From Lichtheimia corymbifera B2541 (taxonomy: Eukaryota > Mucoromycota > Mucoromycetes > Mucorales > Lichtheimiaceae), in assembly GCA_000697475.1 (NCBI GenBank), contig JNEU01001144.1, forward strand, positions 1-64,000: DNA of 64,000 nt. The letters are read 5' to 3'. Under the pieces are notes generated by a model. It made no database searches and was not told where the DNA came from. It worked only from the letters and a program-made list of their open reading frames with translations. This document shows positions 46,727 through 62,277 of the stretch, one piece after another (the stretch's first letter is position 1; each line of letters starts with the position of its first letter). The translations under genes were made by a program, and so were the position numbers.

Positions 46727-47828
46727 TGTGTATGTGTAGAAGGTGGTGGTGCGTGTGTGAGTGAGTGGTTAAAAAGAACAAAGGAACTGTAAAAGACCGT
46801 AGCGAGAGAGAGGGGGATATCAAACATTAAAACTCCTATATATAAAGCACCAGCAATTCTGGGGTACACATAAGTTCATCACATGGTCAGACCCAACAAA
46901 GAGCGTCAACGACCCCAACTCTCTTGTTAGAAATGATTGTCTCGGCTGAATGAACAATAAAAACCTTTTTGCTCTTTCTAATGCTTTTCAGCCTGTTGGT
47001 GTTGTCCATTTACATAATTTGTTGCTATAGCAATCATCTCATAATAACAACAATTGATTATTTTTAGCTGCGTTTGGAACAATGTGGAAACATGTAATGC
47101 ATTGTTGTTCACTAAAAGTCACCACGCGACACCTGCAGCCGAGAATGTCTTGGAACTTGGCAGGTTTTGTTTTTTGTTATTCATGCGGTTCTTCTTTTGG
47201 GTGGATTTGATGACCAGCTATTATCCGTCTCAAACTCAGTGGTTGCGCACGAGCACTTTTTGCCACGCTTTCCTGAAGTAGCCTATTGTTGCCAATGTCA
47301 GCTTCATTTATTTACTAGTCGTATCACTTTACAAATCAAGAAGATAACCTTATTTCTCCATAAATGGACAGAGCAATTAGCATCACTTGGAGAAACCACC
47401 TGATGTTGTTGCATGATGTTGAACCTTTTTCTTTTACCATTCCCCAACAAGACAGTGATTTTGCCTACTACATTGTGATGCAATTTACTACGCCTATCAC
47501 ATTAACAATGCACCAACATCACCCACGTAGGCGCTCATTTGTGGGATTTACGTTACTTTGGTACCCCCAAGCTTAAAAAAGACCATGTAACTTGTCAGCA
47601 CGTTTACTCATTCATAAATACAAGATGTGCTTAACCATGAAAACCATGGCGAGACACGTGTGATTCAATACTAATGCTAAAAAGGTGCTCATTGCTATGC
47701 AGCCCGTATTCTACTCCCAGTGATGACGATGCCTTTTCTGTCAATGACCAGTCAAAGCGACGGATGATGGATACAACATGTCATTATAAACAAGAACCAA
47801 AATACAACGCAAAAGCGTAATAACTTAT
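46727..47828. other. Intergenic, no gene recognised
   Basis: The right neighbour is the 3' end of the phospholipase D gene; the left end must be the promoter of the TMEM135 relative. Only short frames are present. Confidence 0.55.
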
Positions 47829-50800
47829 TTATGAAAACAAAGTCATGGGAGCCATTGATTCGAAGACGTTCATCAATGTCTCGTCTTTTAAATAGTCCGT
47901 AGGAAAATTGACCAAGTGACCACGTACGCCTGATAATCTCTCAGAAATTTCGCTCGCTGGACGATCTGGATCAGCAATGTGACCATAAGGAACCTTGTCG
48001 GATACAAATTTGCGGTGCTGGTCAAATGTGTGTATAGTGTCATCAGGTACACAGCGAAAGAGATCCCGGTAAATGAGCGTGTTGGATTCAGCAGTCCTTC
48101 GCCAGATATTGTAGTAGCATCGATCAGCCAGCGGATCGAGTGCTGCTGCCTCTTTAATATAGTTGTCCCGCGGTCCATGCGCAAACTTGTCGTAGACGCT
48201 TCGTGTCCTGCTCATACGATCAATGAGCCGTACCGCCTCATCGTGTTCATAGGTTTGGATATCTCGATCATTGTTGCCCACCGCGTCATCCCACCATCCA
48301 GTGCCGCCTGATGCACTCGTGTCATAACCAATGCCTTCAGAAGCACGCGTTTGTAATATATTATCAATGCTCTCGTCCATCAACGATTCCCAGTCCTTGA
48401 AATCCAATAATCCCAAATGCTCTTTCCATAATTGCATTCGAAGCGTATGTGCAAATTTGGCAGCTTGATACTAAAAACGTGGTGGGCATATAATTAGTGC
48501 ATGATACTACGCTTTGGCTAAATTCCTTTGTTACTTACCGGCTGTCCATCCATATACGAGGAAATCATTTCGGTGTCTTCGATGAAGATTGCCATCTCTG
48601 AGTCTCTGTTTCCAAGCAGCGATCTAAAGTATATGATGATGAGCGATCATGATAATCAGCATCAATGTGTATTATATATGGGTATACCTGTCATTGATAT
48701 TGGCTATGATCATATAGATTCATTGTTAATATAAACTAGAATTGGGGATACACATAGCCTTTAATAGCACTTACCGGAACCAAGGAGTACAATGCGATCA
48801 TCGATGATCATCAGCTTGTCATGGATATAAACAAGCTCACTCACATAATGATCTCGATCATCCACTTCCTCACTCTCCTCCGAGCAATCATCCATCTTTG
48901 GTGACGACGACGAAGATAAGCTTGCAAGGTCCTCCTTATCCTCCATAGACACTGAAAGGGTGTTGCCATTGGTGTTGCCATTGCTGGTCGGCCTTGATGA
49001 CTTTTTGCCCTTTTTCTTTTTCGGAAATCTTGGCGCGATCTTGTCCCAGTTACGTAAACTATACCACCCAATGTATTCTGATGGATCAATGCCTTCTTCT
49101 CGTAGCTTCTCACATATGGATGCACCACCACGATTCATTGAAATGTATTGAAAGTGCATAACACCACTAGAATAGCACCTAATGAGTTGTGTTGATCCAC
49201 ACAAGGTCATAAAAAAGCAATTACCGTGCAGCTACTGAATCACCCGAAAGGAGATCACCTTCAAATGCAGGAATAAGGGGAATGATAATAAACACCTTGA
49301 ACTTTTCTTGGTTGAAATGGGCACGCTTAATACGATCCACGAGTGCTTGGCCAATCTTGTTACGAACAATCTTATCCTCTCCAGTAGCGCTAACTGTGCT
49401 GAGTCAGAGGTATGGTCAAAGAGAGAATGTGATCTCTTACTTACTGAAGAATTGGTTCTCAATATAGACAAAGTGCTTAGCTTGTGAAATAGCTTCCATA
49501 TAAGCATTGTAAATGGAGTGCTGTTGTATATCCAAATACCCAAAAGCAGAAAAGAATAAGCTATCTATTACTTGCCACCTTCAACAATGCTACATACCTC
49601 GCGACCGATTCCAGAACTCCAGCTTGAAACGCTTCGTAATAGCTGTACACGGCACGTGCCTTCAAACTTGCTTTCATCACGTTGGGCAACATATTCTCCT
49701 TTTGGCATCAAGTAAGGAACAACGGGCCGATGCATACTTTTTGTCGCCTTTAAAAAGTTCCATCGTTGTATGAATAAACGTGCAGCGTCTCTGGCAATTG
49801 GACCGACCTTAAAAGACGTATACAAAGTGTGAGTACAGCCCATTCTATCAATCACAAAGTTACTTACAACCGCACAAGACATATCATGCCATGGCATTCT
49901 GGGAGTCTCCTCTCGATCAACAAGAGTAGTATCATGCTTGGCAGCAACTAGGTATATAAATAAATAAACGTGCTGATGATGGCACACTCACATGAAGGTT
50001 GCTTACCATCAACAAAATCCTTAACACGGGGACTCGAATAATCTTGGCCAGGGAAGATACAAAACTTGTGGCCTTTAGCAGGAAAGTCGGCATGTCGATG
50101 AGCATGGGTATCATAACGGCTACAGAATTAAAGAGTATAAGCATCATTGGGCTGATCGTGGGCTTTTGTTCCACGTTTGTATTTACCCAAAACACAGATC
50201 CAATCCACCAATAAGTGCCAAACGATTGTCAACCACCACTAATTTCTATAAATGAATCGTCAGCATGCATTCATTGATAATAAAGCTGCATGTTATTCTT
50301 TGTCGCAATGATACCTCGTGATGTGACCAAAAGAAAACAGAATCACGACTATCAAAGGGCCGTCGATCAGGATGTCGTTGGACTAGTTCATATGGTGAGC
50401 TCATTGTAGTCATTGAGTGTCTGATAAAGCATACATACCAATAATGTTGGGATGCAGGTTTTGGAGCCATTGTTTGGTGTGAGCTGAATCAATGGTCAAT
50501 GCCAGAGACATCTCCTTGTATACAATGATATAAATCTTGACACCTTCTTCAGCTTTGCGTTGGAGGACACGGTCAATACGGAATTCTTCGTTCTTTTCTG
50601 GTGGTCTTCGCAGATACTAAGTGTGTCATTGTGCGTCAATATTAATTCCATCAGCTGTCAAACAATGAATGCGTACCAATTCAGGGGTCAGCCACCAATC
50701 AGCAATGTAAATTTCCGATTTGGCAGAAAGGATCGCCTCGGCCACAGCATTAAAATGATCTGCATTTCAAATTCAGGGGTCATTGTTCCTTGATCAAGCA

Positions 50801-52793
50801 ACTAGTCGTTTCTCCTTATGACACTTACTTTCACCATCCACGAACCATTTGACTCTCGCGTGATGTCGGATGGGGGCAAATGAATTGAAACGATGATTTT
50901 TAACCCAAGGGCTATTGGTCTTGACCTTTTCAATGCTTTCCAACCACTCTTCCACTTCACGTCGACTGCCCTTGAATTCGATTTGCCGATATTCGGTACC
51001 CAATGTCATATGATAGCTTCCCAATAAACTTGGCTCACTGACTTTGATTGTGAATGTCTTGTCGAAAAGCATGATATCTGAAGGTGACGGTGAAGCGATA
51101 CCATCACAGAATGCAATATACCTAATATAGGGGATCGCATCGTCATATTAGCCTATGATAGATATCACTTAATAAGCTCACTTACGAGTCACGCAAGAGC
51201 ACCCATTCCTTGTGCCATCGATGCACTTTCCATACACCACAAAATGTTGGGCTGGATTCACGTAGACGATGCTCGAGAAAACCTTCTTTGCCTTTCCAAC
51301 CCATATCTTGTACAATACTGATGGAGGATATCTCAAAGAATTCACAAATGTCGTAGCTCATCAACATATGCGACTTGGATAGCAGGTTCCGCAGATACTG
51401 GGTCAATGCAAGACGCCTAGCAAGCGCCATCTCTTTCTTTTCCCCTTCCGGTTGTCCATCATAGTCGCTTTCGCCTTCTCGATCCAAACCAATCGTTGTA
51501 CGTGCTGAACTAATCAAACTGCCAAGTTGATCCGGAAATTGAGGTGGGTTGGGTACATAGTCTGACAGGCTGGATTTGAATTTGAGCGTGTAATGCAGTG
51601 TGGTGAAATCAGCAATCGTGCGTTTGATGACCCATTTAATGTCGCCATATTGAAGTTGCGTGCGGAAAACCCATTGATTCAAATTCTTCAAGTATTCAGA
51701 GTCGGTCACTGTCACCTGAATGAAAAGAATCATGTCAATATCGGCCTGATACATATATACATGTAATCCCTGAGACTGACCGAAATCATCGCTGGTATAA
51801 TCGGTGGCTATCAAACAAAATACCATTATCAGCACATGCTATTATGGCATATGTCCCTTGTAAGCTTACCAACTTTCTACCATATTCATCCCTTGACAAT
51901 GCAATAAACACAGGTTCAAAGATGGGCGGATAGTAAGGTGCCAGTGCTGTGCTGGTAGTTGGTACCATGTGCATATCTCTGCCATTGGTGTTTTGTGTAT
52001 CAATATTATCATCACGTGCAGTGCCGAGACCAGGAAAGTTTTGGATGTTTGCAATCATTTTGATCTTGTCAAGAGTTTTCCCCCAATTATCACGTGCCAT
52101 TGTATCCTGATCCATTGTGTCTCCTTGCCCAACACCATCTATAGAGACTCGCGTAAGCCTTGTTCTTGGTGTCGGTATAGCAGGCTTTGTGGCTAGTTGA
52201 TCTTGTTCTTCATCATCCTCTTCGTCATCAGTTGCATCATCATCGTCACCCTCTCGTCGTCGTCGATGGCGCCATTGTTTTCTGAATGGATGCAAGAAAT
52301 AATTGTCTTCTCCTGCGCTTTGTCTTTGTTGATTCCTTCCAGCTGATTCAAACAAGTCTTGTGTAGAAGGTAATTGATCATCGTCTTTACTAGGATCCTG
52401 TTCCTTTGAATGGTGGTGATGATGGTGATTTCTGATTTGTTGCCATATTCTTGGTGGATAATGCCAACTACCACGTCGATGATCGCTATCCTTTTGTAAT
52501 AATTCATATGTGCTACTCTCTTCGATATCTGAAGTGCAATGATCGGGATCAGTGTTGCGTGTGGCGGTTGTATCTGCTGTCAACGATAATCGGCTCAGGA
52601 CACTTTTCCAACGTTCTCTTGCTTCACCAAGGAGTCCACTATCGCGTTGGCTCGAGGAGCGTGGATAGCTTTGGTTGTCATCTGCTGAGGAGGGGAATGG
52701 CGAGTTGGACGCGAGATTGGGTTGTGATTCATAACCATGGCGGTGTTGTTGAGTGAGGTAGAAAAGGGCACCGTCAGCAATGGGGTTTGACAT
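47829..52793 (-). CDS. PLD1: Phospholipase D1 (PX-PH-HKD)
   Basis: Long multi-exon gene; start taken at MSNPIADGALFYL (52793) because the longer frame upstream begins without ATG. A disordered acidic and His-rich N-terminal region (HHHHHH, DDDDATDDEEDDEEQ) is followed by a PX domain (51.3-51.75 kb; RTIADFTTLHYTLKFKSSL, DYVPNPPQFP) and a PH domain (50.8-51.25 kb; CGVWKVHRWHKEWVLLRDSY). Two HKD catalytic motifs follow: HHEKLVVVDNRLALIGGLDL near 50.2-50.35 kb and HDKLMIIDDRIVLLGSANIN near 48.7-48.83 kb. The enzyme hydrolyses phosphatidylcholine to phosphatidic acid and choline, and in yeast (Spo14) supports membrane formation in sporulation and secretion. A 16-nt exon (48688-48703) encodes part of motif 2, and a long Lys/Ser/acidic insert sits just before it. 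No frame break was noted. Confidence 0.93.
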
Positions 52794-53242
52794 TGGAGAA
52801 GGAGAAGATAGAGAGAAAAAGAGAGAGAGAAGGCAGCTCACAAGGTGAATTTGTGAGTGTGGCAAAGGAGAACAAGACGTTTACGAATTAAGGATGCAAA
52901 GTCTATGCACTCAATTGTTTGGCATGTCCCACTTCCAAATCAGGCTCGGCTACGCTCAGCCCGTATAGGCTTATACTTACTTGTTAAGCACAAGTCTTGT
53001 GGTTCATTGTGGCTTCTGCGCCTCATCCACCCTGAATAAAAGTTGCTGCACGTCGCATAATATGCACAAAGTATACAAAACGTGTTAATTTTAACCTTTT
53101 ACAATGCATCAACACAAAAACCTGCATCACGTTTCCGACAGGACCCAATCTCAGGCACTCAGCAACCCATTTTGCATAGAACAACGAAAATTCAACAATA
53201 TTATTTGATTGATAAATGATATACAACAGGAAAGGTCACACA
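52794..53242. other. Intergenic, PLD promoter and MCM3 3' end
   Basis: No gene recognised. A purine-rich GAGAGA tract precedes the PLD start on the opposite strand. Confidence 0.55.
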
Positions 53243-56189
<2,947 letters not shown>

Positions 56190-56504
56190 GGGTGAGTGTT
56201 GTGTGTGTTGAAGAAAGAGTGACACCGATCGTGGTAAGGCTGGGAAGAAACGGTCAAACGCGACGGACCAACTTTTTTTTCTTTCAGACACGACGCGGCT
56301 AGTTGGTGTCTCACCGTCACAAGAGGCACATTTATTGTACAAGCATGCCACTCAGCCTAGATAATCCACGTTCACATATATCACTCCCACCGCTTAATCA
56401 TTACTCTTATGAATCGATTTTATATCACATGAATACAAGTGGCAACATTATATGTATATCTTTTCTACAAACAAAAATGATTCGGGGTATTTGATGCTAG
56501 TATT

Positions 56505-57765
56505 GATGGGTGGCTCATTTAAAATTATCATAATGAAGTATGCAGTTTTAAATGAATGGAGTTGATCAGCATGACCCAGCGAACCTTCACACCAAGTTTC
56601 AAGTTTGAGATGGGCAATCCCAAGGTGATGCATACTATTTGGCATTTCATGAATTTGGACGGATACGGAAATTCCGTCGGTCATAGCAAACCGCATTAAT
56701 ACAAATTTGTTCAGAATGTCCAGGAGCATATTGCGTGAAAGTTTCACGCTTGTGGTGGGCAACCTCGAGGTCATAGGCCGTTCATCCTATATACATTCTC
56801 GTCCGTTCATTGTCGGACGCTCCCATTCAAATTCTCACAATGAAGCATGTGGTTTTTAAATGAATGAAGATGATCAGCACGTCGTAGCCCGACCGGCTGG
56901 ACAAATTTCACGATGGAGGCGGGCAATGGCGGGGGGGTGCACTATGCACCCTACTTGCGTTCCGTCCGTCCTGTATTTGGACCGCCCGACTCATTGAAAC
57001 ATCATAATGAAGCATGCGGTTTTTAAATGAATGGAGTTGATCAACATGACTCAGAGAACCTTCTTACCAAGTTTCAAGTTTGAAATGGGCAATCCCAAGG
57101 TAATACATACTAACTCACTTTTTCATAAATCCGGCGCTTTCCCAAATTCCATCGATCATAGTAAACCCCACATTATACCCTCCCATTCAAAATTTTTGAA
57201 TGAAGTGTGGGTTCTTTATTAATACAAAGTTGATCAGCATGTCCAAGAGCATCTTGTGTGCAAGTTTGAGGTTCGAGGGGGGCAATCCTAAGATCATGGC
57301 TGTATTTACGGTGTGCATGAATATGCCTGACAGCTCAGCCAGCTTTAATTTCCAGCTCTTCCACTCCCTCCTTCTTTGTCTCTTCCTCCCATTCTCAACT
57401 GGTGTCCCATTCAACTACAACTACCACCTGCGATCGATTGTCCTGCTTCAACCCATCATGTCCATCCTACAACTGCCTTGATCCGATTGCCTTTTGACTG
57501 AATGTCAAGTCCCATGCCGCGTGCACCCCACTACAACACCCGCGTTTCCTTGACACTCCACGTTCTCTTGTACACTCTTCTGCCACAACCAATCGTAACA
57601 GCATTCATTCCAGCAAGTGCTATTAGCAAAGTCTTCATTGCAATATCTCCAACAGTGTCTTTACTTGCAGCAGTTTGCCTTACAGCCTTGTTCACGTGAA
57701 CAGCAGATAGCCATTGCATATAGCAGCTTTATTTACGTGTAGTAACTTGCTTCAATACATACAAC
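56505..57765 (+). mobile_element. Single-arm copy of the foldback element
   Basis: This stretch matches the right arm of the element at 1-4330 (about 3600-4320) in the same orientation. For example GCGGTTTTTAAATGAATGGA recurs at about 57015 and 3613. The outer part AACAGTGTCTTTACTTGCAG at about 57651 matches about 4251, and the end ACGTGAACAGCAGATAGCCATTG matches the terminus of the left arm as well. Tandem modules starting with AATGAAG...TG are seen at about 56534, 56839, 57007 and 57200. No matching opposite arm is present, so this is a half element or a deletion derivative. It separates MCM3 from the BCK1-type gene. Confidence 0.75.
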
Positions 57766-58496
57766 TTCTTATGGATATGTATATGAATATGGATATTGGT
57801 GGATGGGGTTGAGGGAAATGGGTATATACAACGCGTGAAAAAGAAGAGTGCATCCATTGTCAACTTGACCATTATGCATGGATGCCATCACCCTGAACGG
57901 TTGGTACCTTACACCCTATTCCATGGCAGCTATGATCATCAACATCCTTTGTGCAACCTGTCAGCCATGTACAACCACCATCATTCTTGACTCTCCGTGC
58001 ATATCAGTCGATCACGCATCAAGTGCTATTTCACATCCATTATCAATCGTTGGAGCAATCTTTGTACTTTGTCATCTTCATGTGTTGTATTATAAAAGGT
58101 TTATGCAGGATTGGAGAAGTATACCAACTTGTGGATGTTGAGAAGAAGGAAGAGAAAGCATCTGATTGATTCATTGTGTCTTGAACAAAGGCTGCATACA
58201 ATGGTATAGCTCACTTGTTTTGTGATTGGATCTTGTCAATAAAGCTGTAAGATGATGATAGTTTATAACCTGCAAGTAGATTCATGATTAGGTGATGAGG
58301 ATGAGCGACCCTTTCTTATCAGATGATTGATCGAGTCTAGGTATCAAGTAGCCTCTTTCCGTTTTGAGAACATTTTCATATGGATAAGGAACTCCTCAAG
58401 CAGGCGGGGCCGTATGAACAATTGCCATAACGGTGCGGTTGCTATAATTCCACTGCCCGCCCTGTCGGCAGGCAACGATGCAGCCCTTCCTATTTC
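57766..58496. other. Intergenic, promoter side of the BCK1-type gene
   Basis: No gene recognised. The frame upstream of the chosen start stays open for about 30 codons without an ATG, so a short N-terminal exon cannot be excluded. Confidence 0.5.
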
Positions 58497-61400
58497 ATGG
58501 GAATGGCAGTGGATCCTAAACTTAATGTGAACTTGCACTCGGTGGATCGTGCCAATTGGCCGATTGAAGACGTTGTTTATTGGCTTGATAACCAAGGATG
58601 GGGTTCATTGTCGCGAACGTTTAAAGGTATATATTCAACTACTGATGGGCCACACTACAGATGAGAACATTGACATTGCCGGGTAGACTTGAATATCCAT
58701 GGACAGCACTTTTTGAACCTGACGATATCTGATCTCGACGAGCTGCTACAACGATCGCTACCTATGCCAGAACTACTACGTCTGCATAAGGAAATACGAG
58801 CCTTGAATAACTTGGATCACATCCAGGCAAGTGCATCAACCATATAGAGACATGGATGGATATAAGGTTTAACTCTATGGGAACAATAGCACACTGGTTT
58901 CAACAATAAGCCTACCTCTCGACCGACACCAACAGTAGCACCTCCAACAACCAGTACAGCTGGCAGCAGCAACAGCACCACCACCACCACCACACGACCT
59001 GCTATGCTTCAAACCAACAACAACATGACATCGGATTATGCAATGATCCAACCTTTTATACCCGAACGAACATCATCCAATCCACAACAAATATCAAAGA
59101 TCGTCAATGCTTTGAATTACGACATGTCTCAGATCAGACCTTTATATAAGAATCGTTTACGTTCTCAACCATCTCGAGAATTCATCAATGGTCGTCCACG
59201 TGCACCGAGTAATCCTCTTGCAACCGCTCCTCCATTCGCTATATCTTCTTCCAAAATATCCGCCCTCAAATCCACCGCCGAGCCCTTTACCAAAGACAGA
59301 GGAAGGTTGGAAGATTGCGGGCAAGCGTGTACAACAATTTCAGGTAAACTTCATTATGAATCCAACATGAGACAATGGCTCTAAAGTTACTGAAATAGGA
59401 GCAACGACAGCAACAACAACAACAACACTTGAAACAGCAACCGCCACCACCATTATCTTTAACATCACAGCAACCAGCATATACACCCTATCATCCTTTG
59501 CCTCCAATGCCATCTACGCCACGGTTTGGATCACGACGTATCCAAGTCACTTCAGATTCCAACACATTTCTTGGTTTGACCGTGACTGATAACGACCCAA
59601 AGGAGATCAAGAGTGCCATTTTGAAGATGCTGAACCTACAGGATGATCAATATCTTTATTATCATGACAATGGTGCCACTTATTATCATGATAATGGCGA
59701 AAAGTTCTGTAAGTATCTTGTCACGTGCTAGTGGATCGTTATTCTCATCATGATGATTTAGATGCCCCGTTGACAGAGGAAGAATTGGTTGCTATCTGCC
59801 GGAATGCTGGTGAACGCCCCACTGAGCAGATTCTAGTCATGTCGATTAGACAAGTAATGCCTCCCTACGCAAAGGATCATCGTGGCATTTATCCTGATAT
59901 ACCCAATAATTATGGATGCAAGTTACAATATCAAAGGTAAACATTTTATGGTTCTTTTAATACTCTGATCACTAATACTTGCTTAATAGAGCTTTTTGTC
60001 CACCTTACATGACACGTCCTGACATGCATTATCCCTCAATCTTTGGTGATCCAATACAACGCAGCCCTATCTCTGCTACACCACCACAGCATGTGGCCAA
60101 CTTTGGATATGCAACGAATGCAGCAGTTAAGCCTATACGACCCACAGGACGCCGAGCCTCTTCTGGTGAACTGATGACTGTATATGAGACAACAGCTGGG
60201 GATCCATATTTACAGCAACAACAACAACAACAAAACAACAGCCCATATCCTATTGTGGTTCCTTCGACAAGTAGTGGTGATCCATATACGAATGAGAATA
60301 ATCGACCTGAACCTATACAAAGACCACAAGCGAGTGTATCGAGTGATCCCAAAACCAAAAAGCGGTGGTTACATCGACGACAGTATTCAACGGATGAGCT
60401 TTCTACTTCGAGTAAAACACGAAGACCAGCCGTTCAATTTGCTCGACAAGATGATACTCAACAACCCAATGATCGTCGTCGACATTTGCAAATCCAGATA
60501 CCCACCCATAGTTCATCATCACGTGGTACTGCCTTATTACCTTCCTCACCTATGCCTACCACCAATTCAGAAGGAGGAGAGGAGCAAGTATGGGGTGAGC
60601 GACCTTCCATTGAACAACTTTACATGGATATCGACAAGTATTTGCCTGGTCATGATTTGGATAAGGAAATCTTTATTGAAACACCCACTTCACCTAAAAC
60701 ACCATCTCCAGCTGCAGCTGCTGCAACACCTCCTCCGCCATCTTCCCCTGCAACTCCAGCTACTGCTGCTGCTCTTCCTCCTCCTCCTCCTCCTCCTCCA
60801 GCTCCTGCTGCTGCAGCTGCTGCTGCTCCAGCATCATCAGCAGCTCCCACACCACCTCTCACTTCAACACCTTCACCTCGTCATCAACGTTTACAAGCAC
60901 ATCGCAAATCCATTCGCGTGGTGGCTAAAGAAGCTCACAAGAATTGGCGGTTCTCTCAACATATGGGTACTCCACGTAGTATCTTACGTCGTCGAAGCAC
61001 CAAAATGTGGGATCGTAAGGTAGAACAGGTGAAGCCTGGTATGATTGTGGAAAGGCAATCCATGGTGGTCAAGGAAGAAGTGGAACCCGTAGGATATCCA
61101 GGTAAGAATATTGCTTTTCCCATACTTGATGACCAAATACCTTTGGGGGACAATAGCACCTACCAAGATGCAATGGGTACGGGGTGAATTGATTGGACGA
61201 GGTTCCTTTGGCCGAGTTTATCATGCTTTGAATGTCGCTGCTGGAGAATGGATTGCTGTCAAGGAAGTGGATGCACCCAAAACCAAATCGGATATGCAGA
61301 ATACAAAGATGCGTGAAGCAGTGGATTCATTGTATCGCGAGATTTCCTTGTTAAAGGATTTCGACCATGAAAACATTGTTCAATATCTGGGCTATGACTT

Positions 61401-62277
61401 TGATGAAGACGAAGGCCACATTTATATCTTTTTGGAATATGTCCCTGGCGGTAGTATTCTCAGTGCACTCAAAAAGAATGGTCCCTTTGATGAAGTCCTC
61501 GTTCGATTCCTCACGCGACAAATCCTATTGGGGCTTGAATATTTGCATGATCGTAATATCATGCATAGAGTAAGTCTGTGCACACCTCCGTATTCGGAAT
61601 GATGAGAGCTAACACCTTGGTGATGCAGGATATCAAGGCTAGCAACATTCTCGTGGATAACCATGGTGTTTGCAAGATCACAGATTTTGGTCTCTCTAAA
61701 CCAAGCGGACAAGAAGAAGCCTACGATCCTAATTCCAATACCTTGATGAAAGGCACCGTGTTCTGGATGGCTCCAGAAGTAGTACAAAATTCCAAATACA
61801 GTGCCAAGATTGACATCTGGAGTCTCGGCTGCACGGTGATTGAAATGCTCACGGGTGATCATCCATGGATGGAAATGAATATGCTTGCTGCATTGTACAG
61901 TGTAAGTGTTTGTTTTCTTTGTTTACAAGAGGCCCCCTCTCATTGGTGTATCTCTTTTTTTTTTGTAGCTTGGCAAGTACAAGTCACCACCGATACCTGA
62001 GGATGCACCCGAGTTGGCCAAGGATTTCCTGAAGCAATGCTTTATCATGTAAGAGAGAGGTTGGGATAATATCCAGTGATGGAATCCATGTTGACATGAT
62101 TCTATATCTTACAGTGATCCTGAGGCACGTCCAACGGCTGCTGATCTTTTAGTGCATCCATTTGTCAGACAAGTAACCAACTTCAATTTCCAGGTAATGT
62201 TCTCCGTCCTTGTGAAAAAGAGTCAAAAAATTGACCAACGTGATCAATAGGATTATGTAAAGACGCGTTTGAATTGA
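58497..62277 (+). CDS. BCK1: Bck1-type MAP kinase kinase kinase
   Basis: Eleven exons (58497-58626, 58687-58826, 58890-59343, 59399-59708, 59762-59936, 59990-61101, 61157-61569, 61629-61901, 61969-62048, 62115-62193, 62251-62277), about 1,063 codons. An N-terminal SAM domain (ANWPIEDVVYWLDNQGWG, ILNI-like DLNIHGQHFLNLTISDLDEL) is followed by a long Gln/Pro/Ala-rich linker. The C-terminal kinase has GRGSFGRVYHALN, the lysine in IAVKEVD, HRDIKASNILVD, DFGLSKPSGQ and GTVFWMAPEVV. Bck1 relays the cell-wall-integrity signal from Pkc1 to Mkk1/2. One extra A at 59253-59256 breaks the frame after APPFAISSSK; removal gives KYPPSNPPPSPLPKTEEGW. The intron at 58827-58889 has a GC donor required by frame. 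Two ATGs (58497, 58503) are close; the first was taken. Confidence 0.92.

Noticed and set aside
52794..52865. Extended N-terminus of phospholipase D upstream of MSNPIADG
   Set aside because: The extension begins with TTG rather than ATG and overlaps a purine-rich leader-like tract.
60184..61023. 279-codon frame rich in Leu, His and Gln overlapping the kinase linker
   Set aside because: It is the plus-one reading of CAA/CCT/GCT repeats within the Bck1-type exon; the real frame carries the linker and joins both domains.
61102..61156. Apparent frameshift between the linker and kinase domain of the Bck1-type gene
   Set aside because: A normal GTAAGA...AATAG intron restores the frame exactly (GYP-APTKMQWVRGEL).
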